A program made the position numbers and the translations under genes. Source: Globodera rostochiensis (Eukaryota; Nematoda; Chromadorea; Rhabditida; Heteroderidae). Taken from it: a stretch of 64,000 nucleotides of DNA. The stretch spans positions 310,001 through 374,000 of the forward strand of contig JAEVLN010000028.1 of assembly GCA_018350325.1 (NCBI GenBank), in the 5' to 3' direction. The notes below the pieces were generated by a model that saw only the letters and a program-made list of their open reading frames with translations, made no database searches and was not told where the DNA came from. Shown in pieces: positions 50,703 to 61,353 of the stretch; positions within the stretch are counted from its first letter, which is position 1, and every line of letters begins with the position of its first letter.

Positions 50703-51019
50703 GCCGATAGGCGCCGCCGAGAAAATTTTGAATTTTTGACTCAATTTGCAACCGAAAAATTTACATGACAATGACAAAACGGTAAAAAGACGATTCGTTC
50801 CCCGCCAATTCGTTCCCTTTTGCCCTATTCCTTCTCTTTTGCCTTTTTTTCCCTCTTCGTTCACCTTATTTTCGCACTGGTGTTTGTTCCCTTTTAACTT
50901 TGTTTAAAAGTTTTTAAATAAAATTTTGCCTTTATACATTTTTATTATTTTGTTTTTTAATAGAAAAATGTATTAAAAAAATTTTCAGTTCAATTTTAAA
51001 ATAATTGAATAAAGTGCTT

Positions 51020-51090
51020 TAACATTACGGAATTGAACCAACACATTGAACAGTGCAAGGTAAAGGGCTTTATTCACTACACCACGGAAT
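51020..51090 (-). repeat. tRNA-like (A-box/B-box) remnant
   Basis: The minus strand has GGTGTAGTGAATAAAGC, which is A-box-like. About 45 bases later come GTTGGTTCAATTCCG, which is B-box-like. No acceptor stem pairs, so a SINE or decayed tRNA is more likely than a functional tRNA. Confidence 0.4.
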
Positions 51091-51599
51091 TGACTGTTGC
51101 AGCACTTATTTTTTATTTACCAATCCCCAAAGAATATTCGGAAAATATTCGGTTTTTTGGGGCCGGGCGGCCCTACGAATTTCCTATATTGGGGGGCCAA
51201 AGACCCCAACTAATGATAAAAAGCTTTTTACCGGGCTACCTAAAAGGAGCCGAGCGGGCTTTCCGGGCGGGCTTTTTTTTGATTTTTTGTCCGGGCGGGC
51301 TTTGCCGGGCGAATACCGGGCTTTAGCCCAGACCGAATATTTCCTAGTCGGGCGCTCGCCCGGCCGAATGCCCGCCCGTTGCCCGCCCGACCCGGGCGCC
51401 CGTCCGAACCCTATTGTGCAGATACTCTGTGGAAATGAGTCGTTCAAAATTTGCGACTTTTGTCGACGTATTTTTTTTTTTAAATTTTGTTTGAGTCTTG
51501 AGTCTCGCTCAATCTTTGAGTTTCGAATTGTTGTTTGACTTGCGCATTTTGTTATTTTTGAATATAAAAATTGAAAATTGCCCGAGCCCTTGTTTCTTC

Positions 51600-51705
51600 G
51601 ATTAAACTCGCAAAGCTAAATCTTTTGCTATGCCCATCAAAAATCTTTCTCCTTGTTGAGTTGGCATTGGCATTTTGTTCAAGGCATATTGTAGTTGCTT
51701 ACATC
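51600..51705. repeat. Copy of the F-box-gene 3' flank
   Basis: Matches 45851-45960 over its length with scattered substitutions and small gaps (cgcaaagctaaatctt, tgctatgcccatcaaaaatc, catattgtagttgcttac). It is in the same orientation as the original. No coding part of the F-box-like gene follows it. Confidence 0.7.
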
Positions 51706-52735
51706 ATAAATTCCCTGACGCCCATATTCCATTCTTTCTTGCCTGGCCGCCTCGTTTTTCCCGCCTCGTAAGGCTTCCAACTATAATAAAGGGTTCTCAG
51801 TTACTATGGTCTCTAAGGTAAAAATGAAAAATGGGCACTGCGTCAAAAGTCGTTGCTAAGGAGGATATGTAAATAAGTTTTTTAGGCCTGCCTCCATATT
51901 CCAATTACAGCCAACCTTTTAATTAGCTTAAAGCAGAGCTCCCAGATGTACTTGAAAAGGCAAGTAAGTCTTCGTACTTAAACATGAAAAATGCACTTAT
52001 TTTAAAGAATGGACTTAAAAAGGATTTTAAAAAAGGAATTCACTAGATGGCTTTGTGGATATTCAAATGTTTCTCAATATATGAAAAATGTTACGCACAA
52101 ATCAGAAAACCATTAATGCAAATTAGGCACATTTTCACAACTGAATTCACTAAAACTTTCTTGTTTTCCCCGGCGGCACCTATCGGCACCGCCGGACCCC
52201 TCCAAAATGTTTTTCATTTTTGACTCACATTTGGCGCGAGATGCACAAAATGTTGAACGGGAACAAAAAAACCTTGGAAAGCATAAATTTTGAGGGTACT
52301 TGAATTTCTTTAATGTTGAAAATCACTGAACGTAACATTTTTATAGGGTGGAAGTCCTGGTTTAAAATAATTATCATTCTGAAGAAATTGAAAATTTTTG
52401 ATTGTACCTAATTGATTGAAGCGCTTGTTTTTATTGTGTCAAAGACAAATTAACAATATTTACAAAATAATAAAATACCTTTAACATATATTAAAATGAT
52501 TTTAAATAGTGCTGGAGTCAGATTTAAAAACTGCTTCAAATGGTTTACGAAAAAACTGTCATCATGCGATGCTAATAGGTGTGTCACTTTAGAGTTTATG
52601 CAAATTATTTTTCAAGCCTTGGGCCTATGATCCCTATTTACCAAATAGGCATTTAAATTGTTTTTAAATAATTGAATAACCGAATTTTAAAATGACAAAA
52701 ACAGACAAAATGCTTAACAGTTTTTAAGCGCTTGG

Positions 52736-55453
52736 ATGAGACGGCACGGAAACGGTTCGGCTCAGGCACGCAACGAGCTGCACTTGAACAGCAAGCGGCA
52801 GGCTCAGCATCCGGCTGTCACGCTACAGTCTGTTGAACCGTTCAATCCCAATCACCGACGCTACCGTACATGCTGCTGTCATGCTAAGTGAATGATTTTC
52901 TAGCAATTTAAAATTGATCTAATGAATAAAGAATGGGATAATCATTTTCAATATGCCTTATTTGTTATAGATCGTTTACCGTTACATTTTGTATCATCGA
53001 GCTGTTCATCCTTTGCTTTATCATGGTCGCCATTGTGCCAGATTTTAATACCAAAATTTGTGGGCCCTTTGCTGAGGATGGCAAAAGAGACCATGCACAA
53101 CATTTTGAAACTGTACAAGCTCATGTTGAGCAACAGTTAAACGATAATCCATCGACCATGAGTACAGTAACAACGGGGGTTGTAAGCAGCTCTGTAAGCA
53201 ATGGAGAGCCACCTTCTGCTGACGTTTTACAGCAAATAATTGCACGTCAACGTAGGCAGATCACAACGAATGAGGCGCAACAACAACAACAACAACAAGC
53301 AGTACATGACGAACATCAACAGGAAGGTCATACAAATGCACCAAAATTAAAATTATTTGTTTTATTTAAATATAGTTCAACCCAGCAGCCAAACAACGCC
53401 GATGGTGGACACTGGCGGGCCGGGTATAGCATTTGCTGCAAATGAAACAGGGCCAGAAAACAAGTAAAAACTGGGTTAACAAAATGTTACCGAATCGATG
53501 CATGATTAATGAACTAACTTGGCCATTATTAGAAACTTGCTAAGAATCCAAAATTTTTTTTTTGTAAATGTTAAAGCACGTTTTGAATCTTTTCAGTTCT
53601 TTGCACTTGTTGCACAGCGTGACATGCAGTCTGACCACAGTGTGGCTGAGCTGGGCATTCACCCAAATGTTTGCCATTGTGCTGCTATGTTATGGAATAC
53701 GCAGCCAGCGTTGGCAAATGATGATTCCGCACATTGTCGCAAGGTGTTCAATCTAACGATCCAAAAATTTGCGTGTGATCAGTATTAATTTTTTTTAGTT
53801 ATTTGGTACTGCTTCTTCTAAATTAATAATAGAAAAAGGTTCTAATCTACATATCAGGCTTTTCACTTTTGAACAACCTATTAATCTTTTAAGGATGTTT
53901 TGCGCCTTGGCCGTCTGGCTTGTGATCATTTGTCTGATCGGTGCTTTCGCCCGACCAGGCTCATTACACATGACCGGTCATCTGATCTTAGTTGCTTTTC
54001 TTTTTATTTTACTCCTATGGATTGGCTTGTTGCTGGTAGCTTGTTTAATTAATTAAAGTTTAAATATACAAAATTCAATAGTTTTAAAATATTGTTTAAT
54101 TAAAATAGATTGAATTGATTGTCAATTTAATAAATTCACTAATTAGAATGTACAGATTCAAGTTTTTATTAAAATCTTAATAGTAATAAAAACATATTGC
54201 AGAAGTCCGAAATTCGCTGCGCAGAGTTTGTGAAGCGATCGGCAGAAACAGGCACATATTTTAGCTTTGTATGTGTGAATAATTTAGTTTTATTACATTT
54301 AGGCTTCTCAGTTTGTCGTACGCGACCGATCGGCCCGCCTACCGTATCCCAGTCGGATGAGCGCGTGCGCGAGCGGCGTGCTGAGTCTGCAAATCCTTGG
54401 ACAAAATCAGCGGGAGCTAAGCCTATTCAGACACCGACAAATGTTTATCAGCGCGAAAAACCTCAAGTATTAGAGATTGGCTTTTCCTTAATGAGGATAA
54501 ACTTGGGTTCCCGGGTGAAAATGTTCAAAAGCCAGCCAAAATGCCTGCTTTTGCAGAACAAATTTAAATAAAGGTACATAAATTGATACCTAAGTTTTTA
54601 TATTTTCACCTTAGTTTGAAATTATTTTTAGAAATATAAAAAAATTAACTTTTTAAGCGATTATTAATGATTTTATGAGCAAATTTTAACGGTTTTTTGC
54701 AGAAATCAATTTGGTAGTTGGGTGGATAAATATAGGGGTGGGATTTATATTGTCAATCATTATCAGTTTCCCTCTCACAATTATAAATTTCATATTTTTA
54801 GGGGGGGTACAGGGTAAAAATTTTTTTATTTTTAGTGATACATTTTCTTAAGAGGGAAAAGTTTCTATTGAATTCCTTCAAGAATTTGCATAATGCCAAA
54901 AATAAGGATTTATCATGGAATAATGGCAAAATATGAATTTATTTTCAAAACAACAAAATATATTTAATGGACTTAAAAGTCGCTTAATTCAAAAACTTTT
55001 CAAAATGGATGCTATTTTTGGACTTCTATCATGGTACCTATCAAAAAAAACATGTAGTACTATGTACATATAATAACAAGAAAATCCCATCCCAACCTAT
55101 TAACATTACAGGCAAAGAACCAATCGGTTGTCACTGAAATGACTGTAGTCGGAGAGCCAGACGCTGTTGCTGCTGCTGCGCACACTCGCCCGTCCACGGC
55201 GGGGAGTTCGAATATTGTGGATAACACAATGCCAAATGCAGAAGGAGCACCAAATCAGCAACAACAACAACAACAACAACAGCTGGAGATGTATCAGAAA
55301 CATTTGGACATGGGCACCACCAATAACATTCAAAGCCATTCTGCGAATTTGAACGAGGAAACTACATTTGGAGGATTACAACAATCAATGTTGGCAAAAC
55401 GGAGAGGAAGGCCGACCGGATTACCACCACTACGGCACACGTTTCGTGTGTAG
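52736..55453 (+). CDS. Four-helix membrane protein with Q-rich region
   Basis: The ATG at 52736 (MRRHGNGSAQARNELHLNSK) is followed by a Cys cluster YRTCCCHAK just before helix 1 (FTVTFCIIELFILCFIMVAI, 52972). A long hydrophilic part with a Q run (EAQQQQQQQAVHDEH, about 53270-53310) follows. Helix 2 is at about 53600-53750 (WAFTQMFAIVLLCYGIR) and helices 3-4 at 53894-54050 (CALAVWLVIICLIGAFAR; LILVAFLFILLLWIGLLL). Cytosolic tail exons lie at about 54202, 54310 and 55112; the last holds NQQQQQQQQQLEMYQKHLDM and ends ...HTFRV with TAG at 55451-55453. The CCCH-before-helix-1, four-helix plan recalls LAPTM/DUF7027-type proteins, but the match is weak. Exon borders in the hydrophilic part are uncertain. 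Confidence 0.65.
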
Positions 55454-55493
55454 AGAAACGAATAGTAGATTTTTCCATTTTAATCATTTACAT

Positions 55494-55613
55494 TAGGGTT
55501 ACACACGACTGGGTTTAGGTTAACTGGGTGCACGGCTTTAAACCCGGGTTGGTTGGTATAAAATAATAAACCGTCCCAAAATCCCGGATTTAAAACCGGT
55601 CTTGTGTAACCTA
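55494..55613. mobile_element. Miniature hAT-like element, 120 bp
   Basis: Starts TAGGGTTACACA and ends TGTGTAACCTA, with a perfect 8-bp duplication ATTTACAT at 55486-55493 and 55614-55621. The interior has gggttta, aacccggg and ccggattt words. It lies just 40 bases after the stop codon of the upstream gene, in its likely 3' UTR. Confidence 0.85.
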
Positions 55614-56943
55614 ATTTACATGTCAAAATAACGATATTAAAAAATTATTACAAATACATCGGCTATAAGTTAAATTTTAAATGTAGTTTTCTCAAAATTG
55701 GCAACGAATATAAAACTAGAGTGTTTTTGAAATAAGATGTAGCCGGATGCCGGACTTTTGTATAAACGCACGGCAAAATTTTTTCAAAGTTGGTAAAAGA
55801 TGTTTCTAGGGGTATTTGGGGACGCAGATTCCAAATCTGACCTCCTTTTCGACCGATTTCGAACCCCGTACCAGTTACTATACAAATCGATTTTTTAGCA
55901 ACAAGAAAAAATTTTATTTTTTTTCAAAAAATTTGGGACCTATATAAGACAGGATTACTGTCTGCCGCATAGTTATTCTTTGAATTTAGTGAAATTTTTG
56001 GCGTTTCGCCTAATTTTGGCAGCTGCTGGAATACGCGAAGTGGGCCACTCCCGTCCCGCCAGTCCCGTCCCGCCACTCCCGTCCCGGGCACTCCAGTCCC
56101 AACCAATTTTTTTTGAACCGCAAAATGTGATCAATATAATTAGAATTACATAAATCAAGAAATAATACCAAGCAAAACAACAAAAGCTTTAACATGAGGA
56201 CTGCTTCTTGTATAACCCAAAAGTTAAATGGCGTCAAATTTTTTCAAAATTCACATGTTGCAAATTAACATTTAAAAAAGCCACAACGAAAACTCAAGTA
56301 ACGATCGAATTAATGCTTTTTTGGATAATTTTTAGGCCGTAAATTGTTTTTGGAAGATTTTGTATTTTTGAAGTTTAAATTCTGGTCTGGGATTCGGAAT
56401 TGGTCGTAACGGAGATCAAATTCAGATTCTACGCCCCCCGAATACCTTTTTGAACTTGGAACGGGAGTGGCCGGGACGGAAGTGGCCCGGGACGGGAGTG
56501 GTCTACGGGAGTGGCCCGGGACGGGAGTGGCCCGGGACGGGAGTGGCCCGGGACGGGAGTGGCCCGGGACGGGAGTGGCCCGGGACGGGAGTGGCCGGGA
56601 CGGCAGTGGCTGGACGGGAATGACCCCCCTACTCTGGAATACGGGACCCATAGTGGGGCTCTAAAAAATGCTTTACCAAGTTTAGAACATTTAAAAAGTT
56701 GTCCTTATTTTATTTCGGACACCTATTGGCCTTCAATGTCCTCTTTTTGGAAAATTTTCGATGGCGCACCCTGTTTTATAACCTATCCATCCTATTTATC
56801 ATTGTTTGATTTGTTTTCTTTCGAAAAAATTGCCTAGTATTTACACTGTTGATAAAAATTATTGCCGTTTTTGTTTACCTTTATTTACATTACATAAACC
56901 ATAAACCAATAACTTAAAAAACAGATACATATAAAGCAGGGTC
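55614..56943. other. Spacer with oppositely oriented minisatellite pieces
   Basis: Contains a 16-bp minisatellite at 56459-56625 and a shorter inverted relative at about 56038-56100. Otherwise AT-rich. No exon supported. Confidence 0.55.
56459..56625. repeat. 16-bp GC minisatellite
   Basis: The unit CCCGGGACGGGAGTGG is repeated about ten times with some truncated units. The reverse-complement wording (ccactcccgtcccg) occurs at 56038-56100, so the two blocks could pair. Confidence 0.85.
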
Positions 56944-57388
56944 ATGAATTCGGATGACTCTGAGGACAAACGGCGATTGTTCGAATACTTTATTGTTGCT
57001 GGCCTGAACGACGAGTCGGGATGTCCCAAAGAATTAAGCTCAATGTCGACGGCACAACCATCGTCGGCGGACGTTGGCAAGCAGACGCATCATTATCAAC
57101 TGGCACCGATCACTGACATTTGCGTGATCTTCACCAGCCCCGGAGAAACTGTCAGATTTTTTTTGGCATTTGATGTAGCTTTGTCCTTCAAAAAGACGAA
57201 AATCGAATAAATTTTGGAAATTTTTGCAAAATTGGAATTTTGATAGCTTAGCAAATCTCTTTTAATTTAGGCAACTGCAGATTTTGACCGCATTGAGACC
57301 ACACCGCAAGACTATCCGGCCGACTTGAACCACGGCTCGGGCAAGCGCCCGCCGCACACTTTCTACAAAATACCGAAAAATCAACAAG
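56944..57388 (+). pseudogene. N-terminal fragment of a DENND4/Crag-type DENN protein
   Basis: Two exons (56944 to about 57151, and 57271-57388) read LFEYFIVAGLNDESG, then APITDICVIFTSPGET, then ADFDRIETTPQDYPADLNHGSG, KRPPHTFYK. This matches the extreme N-terminus of DENND4 proteins (YFVVAGLTD; PITDIAIIIKSAGETV; ANLNYGSLKSP). DENN proteins are Rab exchange factors, and the family is well over 1,000 residues. Here nothing after about residue 110 follows: the next exon-like sequence is twitchin. The start codon and frame are intact, so it could be transcribed. I read it as a captured or broken gene fragment, or an assembly join. Confidence 0.65.
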
Positions 57389-57723
57389 GTTTGCTTTCTG
57401 TGCGGCAACGCGAAAAATTTAGAATGTTTTTTTAATAAGATAAAATTTACAGGGTGTACATCTGTATTTCTAGGGCTACCCACAAAAATGTTTGGCACTT
57501 CTTTAGAGTAGAGGTTGATGCTTTTCACGATTCGAAATTCTTAAAAATTTCCTTTTGCCTGGGGGCACCTTTACCTTCCGGGGATTAGCAGCAAATGGTT
57601 ATTTATTTAGCGCATTGATTTGGATTTAAAAACGACTTTTAAAAGCATTTTATATCCGTTTTGTTCCACTCTCTCATCCTCACTTTGGGCAGAAAAATTC
57701 AATGTTCAAAATAATCATTTAAG

Positions 57724-59777
57724 CGGAGGTCGGCGGCGCGCCCATCGCCGGCTACGTGGTGGAGAAGCTGGACACGGCCACCGGCCGCTGGGTCAAGGCG
57801 GGACGGACGGACGGGCCCGATACCAAGCAGTTCACCGTTGACGGGTTGCAGCCGGGTTACGAGTACAAGTTCCGCGTATCAGCGGTAAAAAAAAAATTAA
57901 ATTTTTGTTTATTATATTTTTTTAAATATAAATAAAAGTAATTAAATGAGTCAATATTTAAATTGATTAATTCTGGAACTGAGTTATCCATCTTCCACAA
58001 AACAAAAAATGCAAAAAATCGGAATATTTAATCTCAGTCAAATTTGAAACGTTATTTGTTGGTCCAAATGGAGACTGTAAACAAAATAGGATACCAACAA
58101 TTAAATGGAATAATTTTTTAAGTAAATTTAAACAAATATCCTTTTTTCAACAGGTCAACCGTTACGGCGAGTCGGACCCGTTGGAAGCGTCAAAGTCCGT
58201 GGTGGCCAAGGACCCGTTCGAAACGGCGGACCGGCCTGGCACGCCCGACATCGTCGACTGGGACAAGAACTGGGCCGATCTGAAATGGACACCGCCTACT
58301 GATGTGAAAGAAATTTCGACATTTTTTTCTCTCAAAAAAATCCTTCAATTCTTGACGACAACTCAAATTTTTTCTGAGTTTAGGATGGGGGTGCCCCGCT
58401 GGAGAAGTACGTGGTGGAGAAGAGGATGGGCAACGGCGAGTGGGAGTACGCCACGGAGGTGCCGACCAGCAAGACGGGCGCGCGCGTGGACGGACTTGTC
58501 GAAGGGAAACAGTACCAATTTCGCGTCAAAGGCGTCAACAAGGCCGGCGAGTCGGCCCCGTCAAATCCGAGCCGCACATTGTTGGCCAAAGCGCGTCGGC
58601 TGGCACCAACGATTGATCGATCTGCAATGCCGGAGATTCGTATCAAGAAGGGTGGCACCATTGAGTTCAATGTGCCGGTGGAGGGCGAACCGGGTCCGAA
58701 ATGCCAATGGTTAATCAACGGCACGCAGTTGGGTACATCAGATCGGTTGGTTCAATTTTTGATCATAAATTGACTATTATTCTCAACTTCTCTCTGAGTT
58801 TCAGAACCAAAGTGGACAATTCCAACAAGAACAACACAAAATTGCGCACATTGGGTGCCGAGCGTATGGACAGCGGCACGTACAAGTTGATTGCCACCAA
58901 TGAACATGGCCAGGACGAGGCAGATGTGCTGGTCGTCGTGTTGGACGTGCCCAGGGCGCCCAACGGACCGTTGGAGGCGCGCGATGTGACGAATGACAGT
59001 GCAACCGTGAACTGGTACACGCCCGACGATGACGGAGGCTCGCCCATCACGCACTATGCAGTGGAGAGGCAGGAGGGTGATGGTGGCCGATGGGTGCCAT
59101 GCGGCGAAATGCCGGACACGCAGTTGCGCGTCAATCGACTCGTCGAGGGCAAGGGTAAAAAAAACAAAAATCGGACCCAAATTTATTTGTTTTCATCAAT
59201 AGCCTACAAGTTTCGAGTGAAAGCGGTCAATCGTCAGGGCGAGTCCAAGCCGTTGGCCATGGAACGCAGCGTTGTGGCCAAGAACCCATGGGAAACGCCG
59301 GGCAAACCACAGGACGTGAAGGTGGTCGACTGGGACAAGGACCACATGGATGTGAGTTGTTGAGTTTATTCGGTCACCGGACGTTTCAGTACGGGCACCG
59401 GACGTTTGTTTCAGTGCCGTCGGTGACCACAACTTTTTTAAATTAGTATTTAATTTCAGAAATCTCAAAATGTGACACGTTTTTCATGTTAGCTTTCGAT
59501 TTGGTTGAGTTTAAAATGAGTTATGATCAATCGGAACTGAAACGGCCCAGCACTGAAGTGTCCGGATCCGGGATGGCCAGGCCGGGCCGGGTCAAATGGA
59601 GATTTTTTGGCAAAGCTTTAAACTGTTTTTCAGCTGGAATGGAAGGCTCCGGTCACGGACGGTGGGGCACCCATCGACGGATATGTGATTGAGAAGAAGA
59701 CAAAGACCGGACCGTGGATTCCGTGTGCGCAAATCATGGTCGGATGGCATCAGCACTGTCCGGAGGATCATCGGTAG
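57724..59777 (+). pseudogene. Twitchin/UNC-22 fragment: FN3-FN3-Ig-FN3-FN3
   Basis: Exons with good splice sites at 57724, 58155, 58383, 58802, 59202 and about 59633. They encode part of the giant muscle kinase twitchin: GGAPIAGYVVEKLD, VNRYGESDPLEASKSVVAKD, GGAPLEKYVVEKRMGNGEWE, then an Ig domain (PEIRIKKGGTIEFNVPVEGE; ERMDSGTYKLIATNEHGQDE). Two more FN3 domains follow (DVPRAPNGPLEARDVTNDSA; GGAPIDGYVIEKKTKTGPW). Reading stops in mid-domain after IPCAQ: the frame runs to TAG at 59775-59777 in unrelated wording. Twitchin is several thousand residues with a kinase domain, so this is an isolated slice. The reading frame is well kept, so the copy is recent, or it is an assembly join. Confidence 0.75.
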
Positions 59778-59781
59778 ATAT

Positions 59782-59958
59782 TAGAGCTGCCCGGACGACC
59801 GAGATTCTCGATCGATTGGCACTTTTCGTTCGAGATTGTTTGATCAAAATCGCGGTCGACGAATTTTACTGAGATTTCTTCTGGATTTTTAATGATTTTT
59901 AACGAGTCCGAATTTCGCGATCGAAATCTCGATCGGTCCGCAAGTCTGGGCTTTACTA
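59782..59958. repeat. CTCGATCG-word inverted repeat, copy 2
   Basis: The left arm is agctgcccggacgaccgaga and the right arm is its imperfect inverse (gatcggtccgcaagtctggg ctttac). It is related to 48358-48543. It starts five bases after the twitchin fragment's premature stop, so it marks the right breakpoint region. Confidence 0.5.
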
Positions 59959-60059
59959 GAATTAGAGCATTAGTTTTCTTACCCATCAAATTGGACAAGT
60001 TTAAAAATATTTTCTTATTTAATTAATATGTAAGAAAAATATATTGTTTTATTTTTAGA

Positions 60060-60375
60060 ATGAAGTTGGTCTTCGTGCTCAGTATTTGTGTTCTGTTTGG
60101 CGTTATGTTCGGACTCGGTGAGGCCCATTATTACGGGGGTTACGGTAGCTATTGGCCTTCGATGTACGGCTCGTACGGATATGGATATGGAGGAGGATGG
60201 GGAGGTAGGTTTGGAAATGTTCTTGTTTAATAAAACATCTTAACTAGTTAAGAAAAAAAGAAATTGTAACTAAATTCGAATTAATGGTTTAGGCTGGCCT
60301 TATTATGGATACGGCTACTACGGAAAGCGATCGGTCGGCTTTGAACCCGGCGAGGAGAAAAGCAAGCGGAATTGA
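60060..60375 (+). CDS. Small Gly/Tyr-rich secreted peptide
   Basis: Two exons (60060-60204 and 60293-60375) give about 75 residues. Residues 1 to about 22 are a signal peptide (MKLVFVLSICVLFGVMFGLGEA). The mature part is YYGGYGSYWPSMYGSYGYG-type and ends YGYYGKR, followed by SVGFEPGEEKSKRN. The KR pair is a likely processing site, which would leave a Tyr/Gly-rich peptide ending YYG, possibly amidated. This resembles the YGGYG-type NLP/CNC peptides of nematodes, several of which are antimicrobial and epidermal; assignment is by composition only. TTTTATTTTTAG lies directly before the ATG, an ideal spliced-leader acceptor with almost no 5' UTR. Confidence 0.8.
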
Positions 60376-61353
60376 ACCATTGTGGAATGCCAACTATCAA
60401 AAAATTTGAGAATACGGAGCGATATTTGATATGAAATTATTGAATAGATTATAAAAGCATATTATGTAATTATTTGAATTAAGAGAAAAAAGAACGAGTA
60501 ATAAACGGATGGAAGTCTCCGCCATTGATCCAATCCCGAGTAAAACCGGGGACAACAAAACGGGGATCCCTGTTTTCGGTGAGTAAAACCGGGGACGACA
60601 AAACGGGTCCTTGTTTTCGGGGATTAAAGGCGGGGATGGCAAAATTCATTTTTAGGAGTCCCCCCCCCTGATGTAAAGCTCAAAAAATTATTTAATTTTT
60701 GAATTTGGGCTGCTCCCCAGCCCCAAAATTGGGTAGTCCCCGACCCTCGACATGGCCAACCCCAACATCCCCGGCTCCCAGGGGGTCGGGGAACAACCCT
60801 ATAAACCTAAATTAAAATATTTTCGTAAAAGTCTCGTGGATTCCACTTTTAGGCAAATGCCTATTTTTTCTGCGAACTTGGCACAGTGAGTTAAGCACGA
60901 AAAACATGTTTTTAGCTTTATTTGGAGCTTCTATAGTGGACTTTATAATGCCTATTTTGGGGTTTTTGTGCCTAATGCCATTTTTTTTTTTGAAAAAAAT
61001 ACTGATCCCGACTTTTTCAAAATTCCGGGCTCTTTCGGCGGTGCCGATAGGCCCGCCGTTAAAAAAAAATTTGAAATTAAAAAGACGGAACCGGGAATCC
61101 CGTACTTTTCCCGCGGGAATCCAACAAAAATTTCAATGTTCGATTTTTTGTCTAGACAGCCAGACACTTTTTCCGAGACTAACTGATTAATTAAGTTTTA
61201 TCATTCAAAATGTATTCATTTTATATAAATGATTGAAAACAATTTAATCCAGTTCTACCTAATTAAAAAAATTCTTCATAAGAGCCAAAAGCAAATGGAA
61301 ATGAAGTGAGAGAATTTAACAAAGAGGAAAACGAAGTCGTTTTTAATAGCTGC
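60376..61353. other. Repeat-bearing spacer
   Basis: 60530-60801 is a cggggatgg/accggggac word repeat ending GAACAACCCTA, like the right ends of the miniature elements. No TAGGG left end with a matching flank was found. 60850-60990 has ggcaaatgcc/tgcctatttt words like the TRPV intron repeat. 61036-61060 is a GCCGATAG-core repeat. No exon seen. Confidence 0.5.

Larger units (their letters stand above)
50301..51413. mobile_element. hAT-like non-autonomous element, 1.1 kb, with nested insertion
   Basis: The left end is TGGGTTCGGA and the right end TCCGAACCCTA. The flanking 8-mers are TTGTGCAC (50293-50300) and TTGTGCAG (51414-51421), seven of eight identical. Both arms (50330-50520 and 51240-51410) are built of cgggcgggcttt and gccgggcgaata words. 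The AT-rich middle carries a GCCGATAG repeat that is itself interrupted at 50655. A tRNA-like stretch lies at 51020-51090. Confidence 0.65.
47685..52735. other. Repeat nest without supported genes
   Basis: Five kilobases with no gene I can support. It is built of GCCGATAG-core repeats (47921, 50637, 52170), miniature elements (49909, 50301-51413, 50655), an inverted pair (48580-49408) and a copied F-box 3' flank (51600). Homopolymer G runs are also present, the longest being 21 G at 47811-47831. Confidence 0.6.

Noticed and set aside
56310..56651. Pro/Arg-rich minus-strand protein with RPLPSR repeats
   Set aside because: It is a translation of the 16-bp minisatellite.
60530..60801. Complete TAGGG...CCCTA element
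   Set aside because: The right end is present, but no left end with a matching flank (taaaccta) was found.
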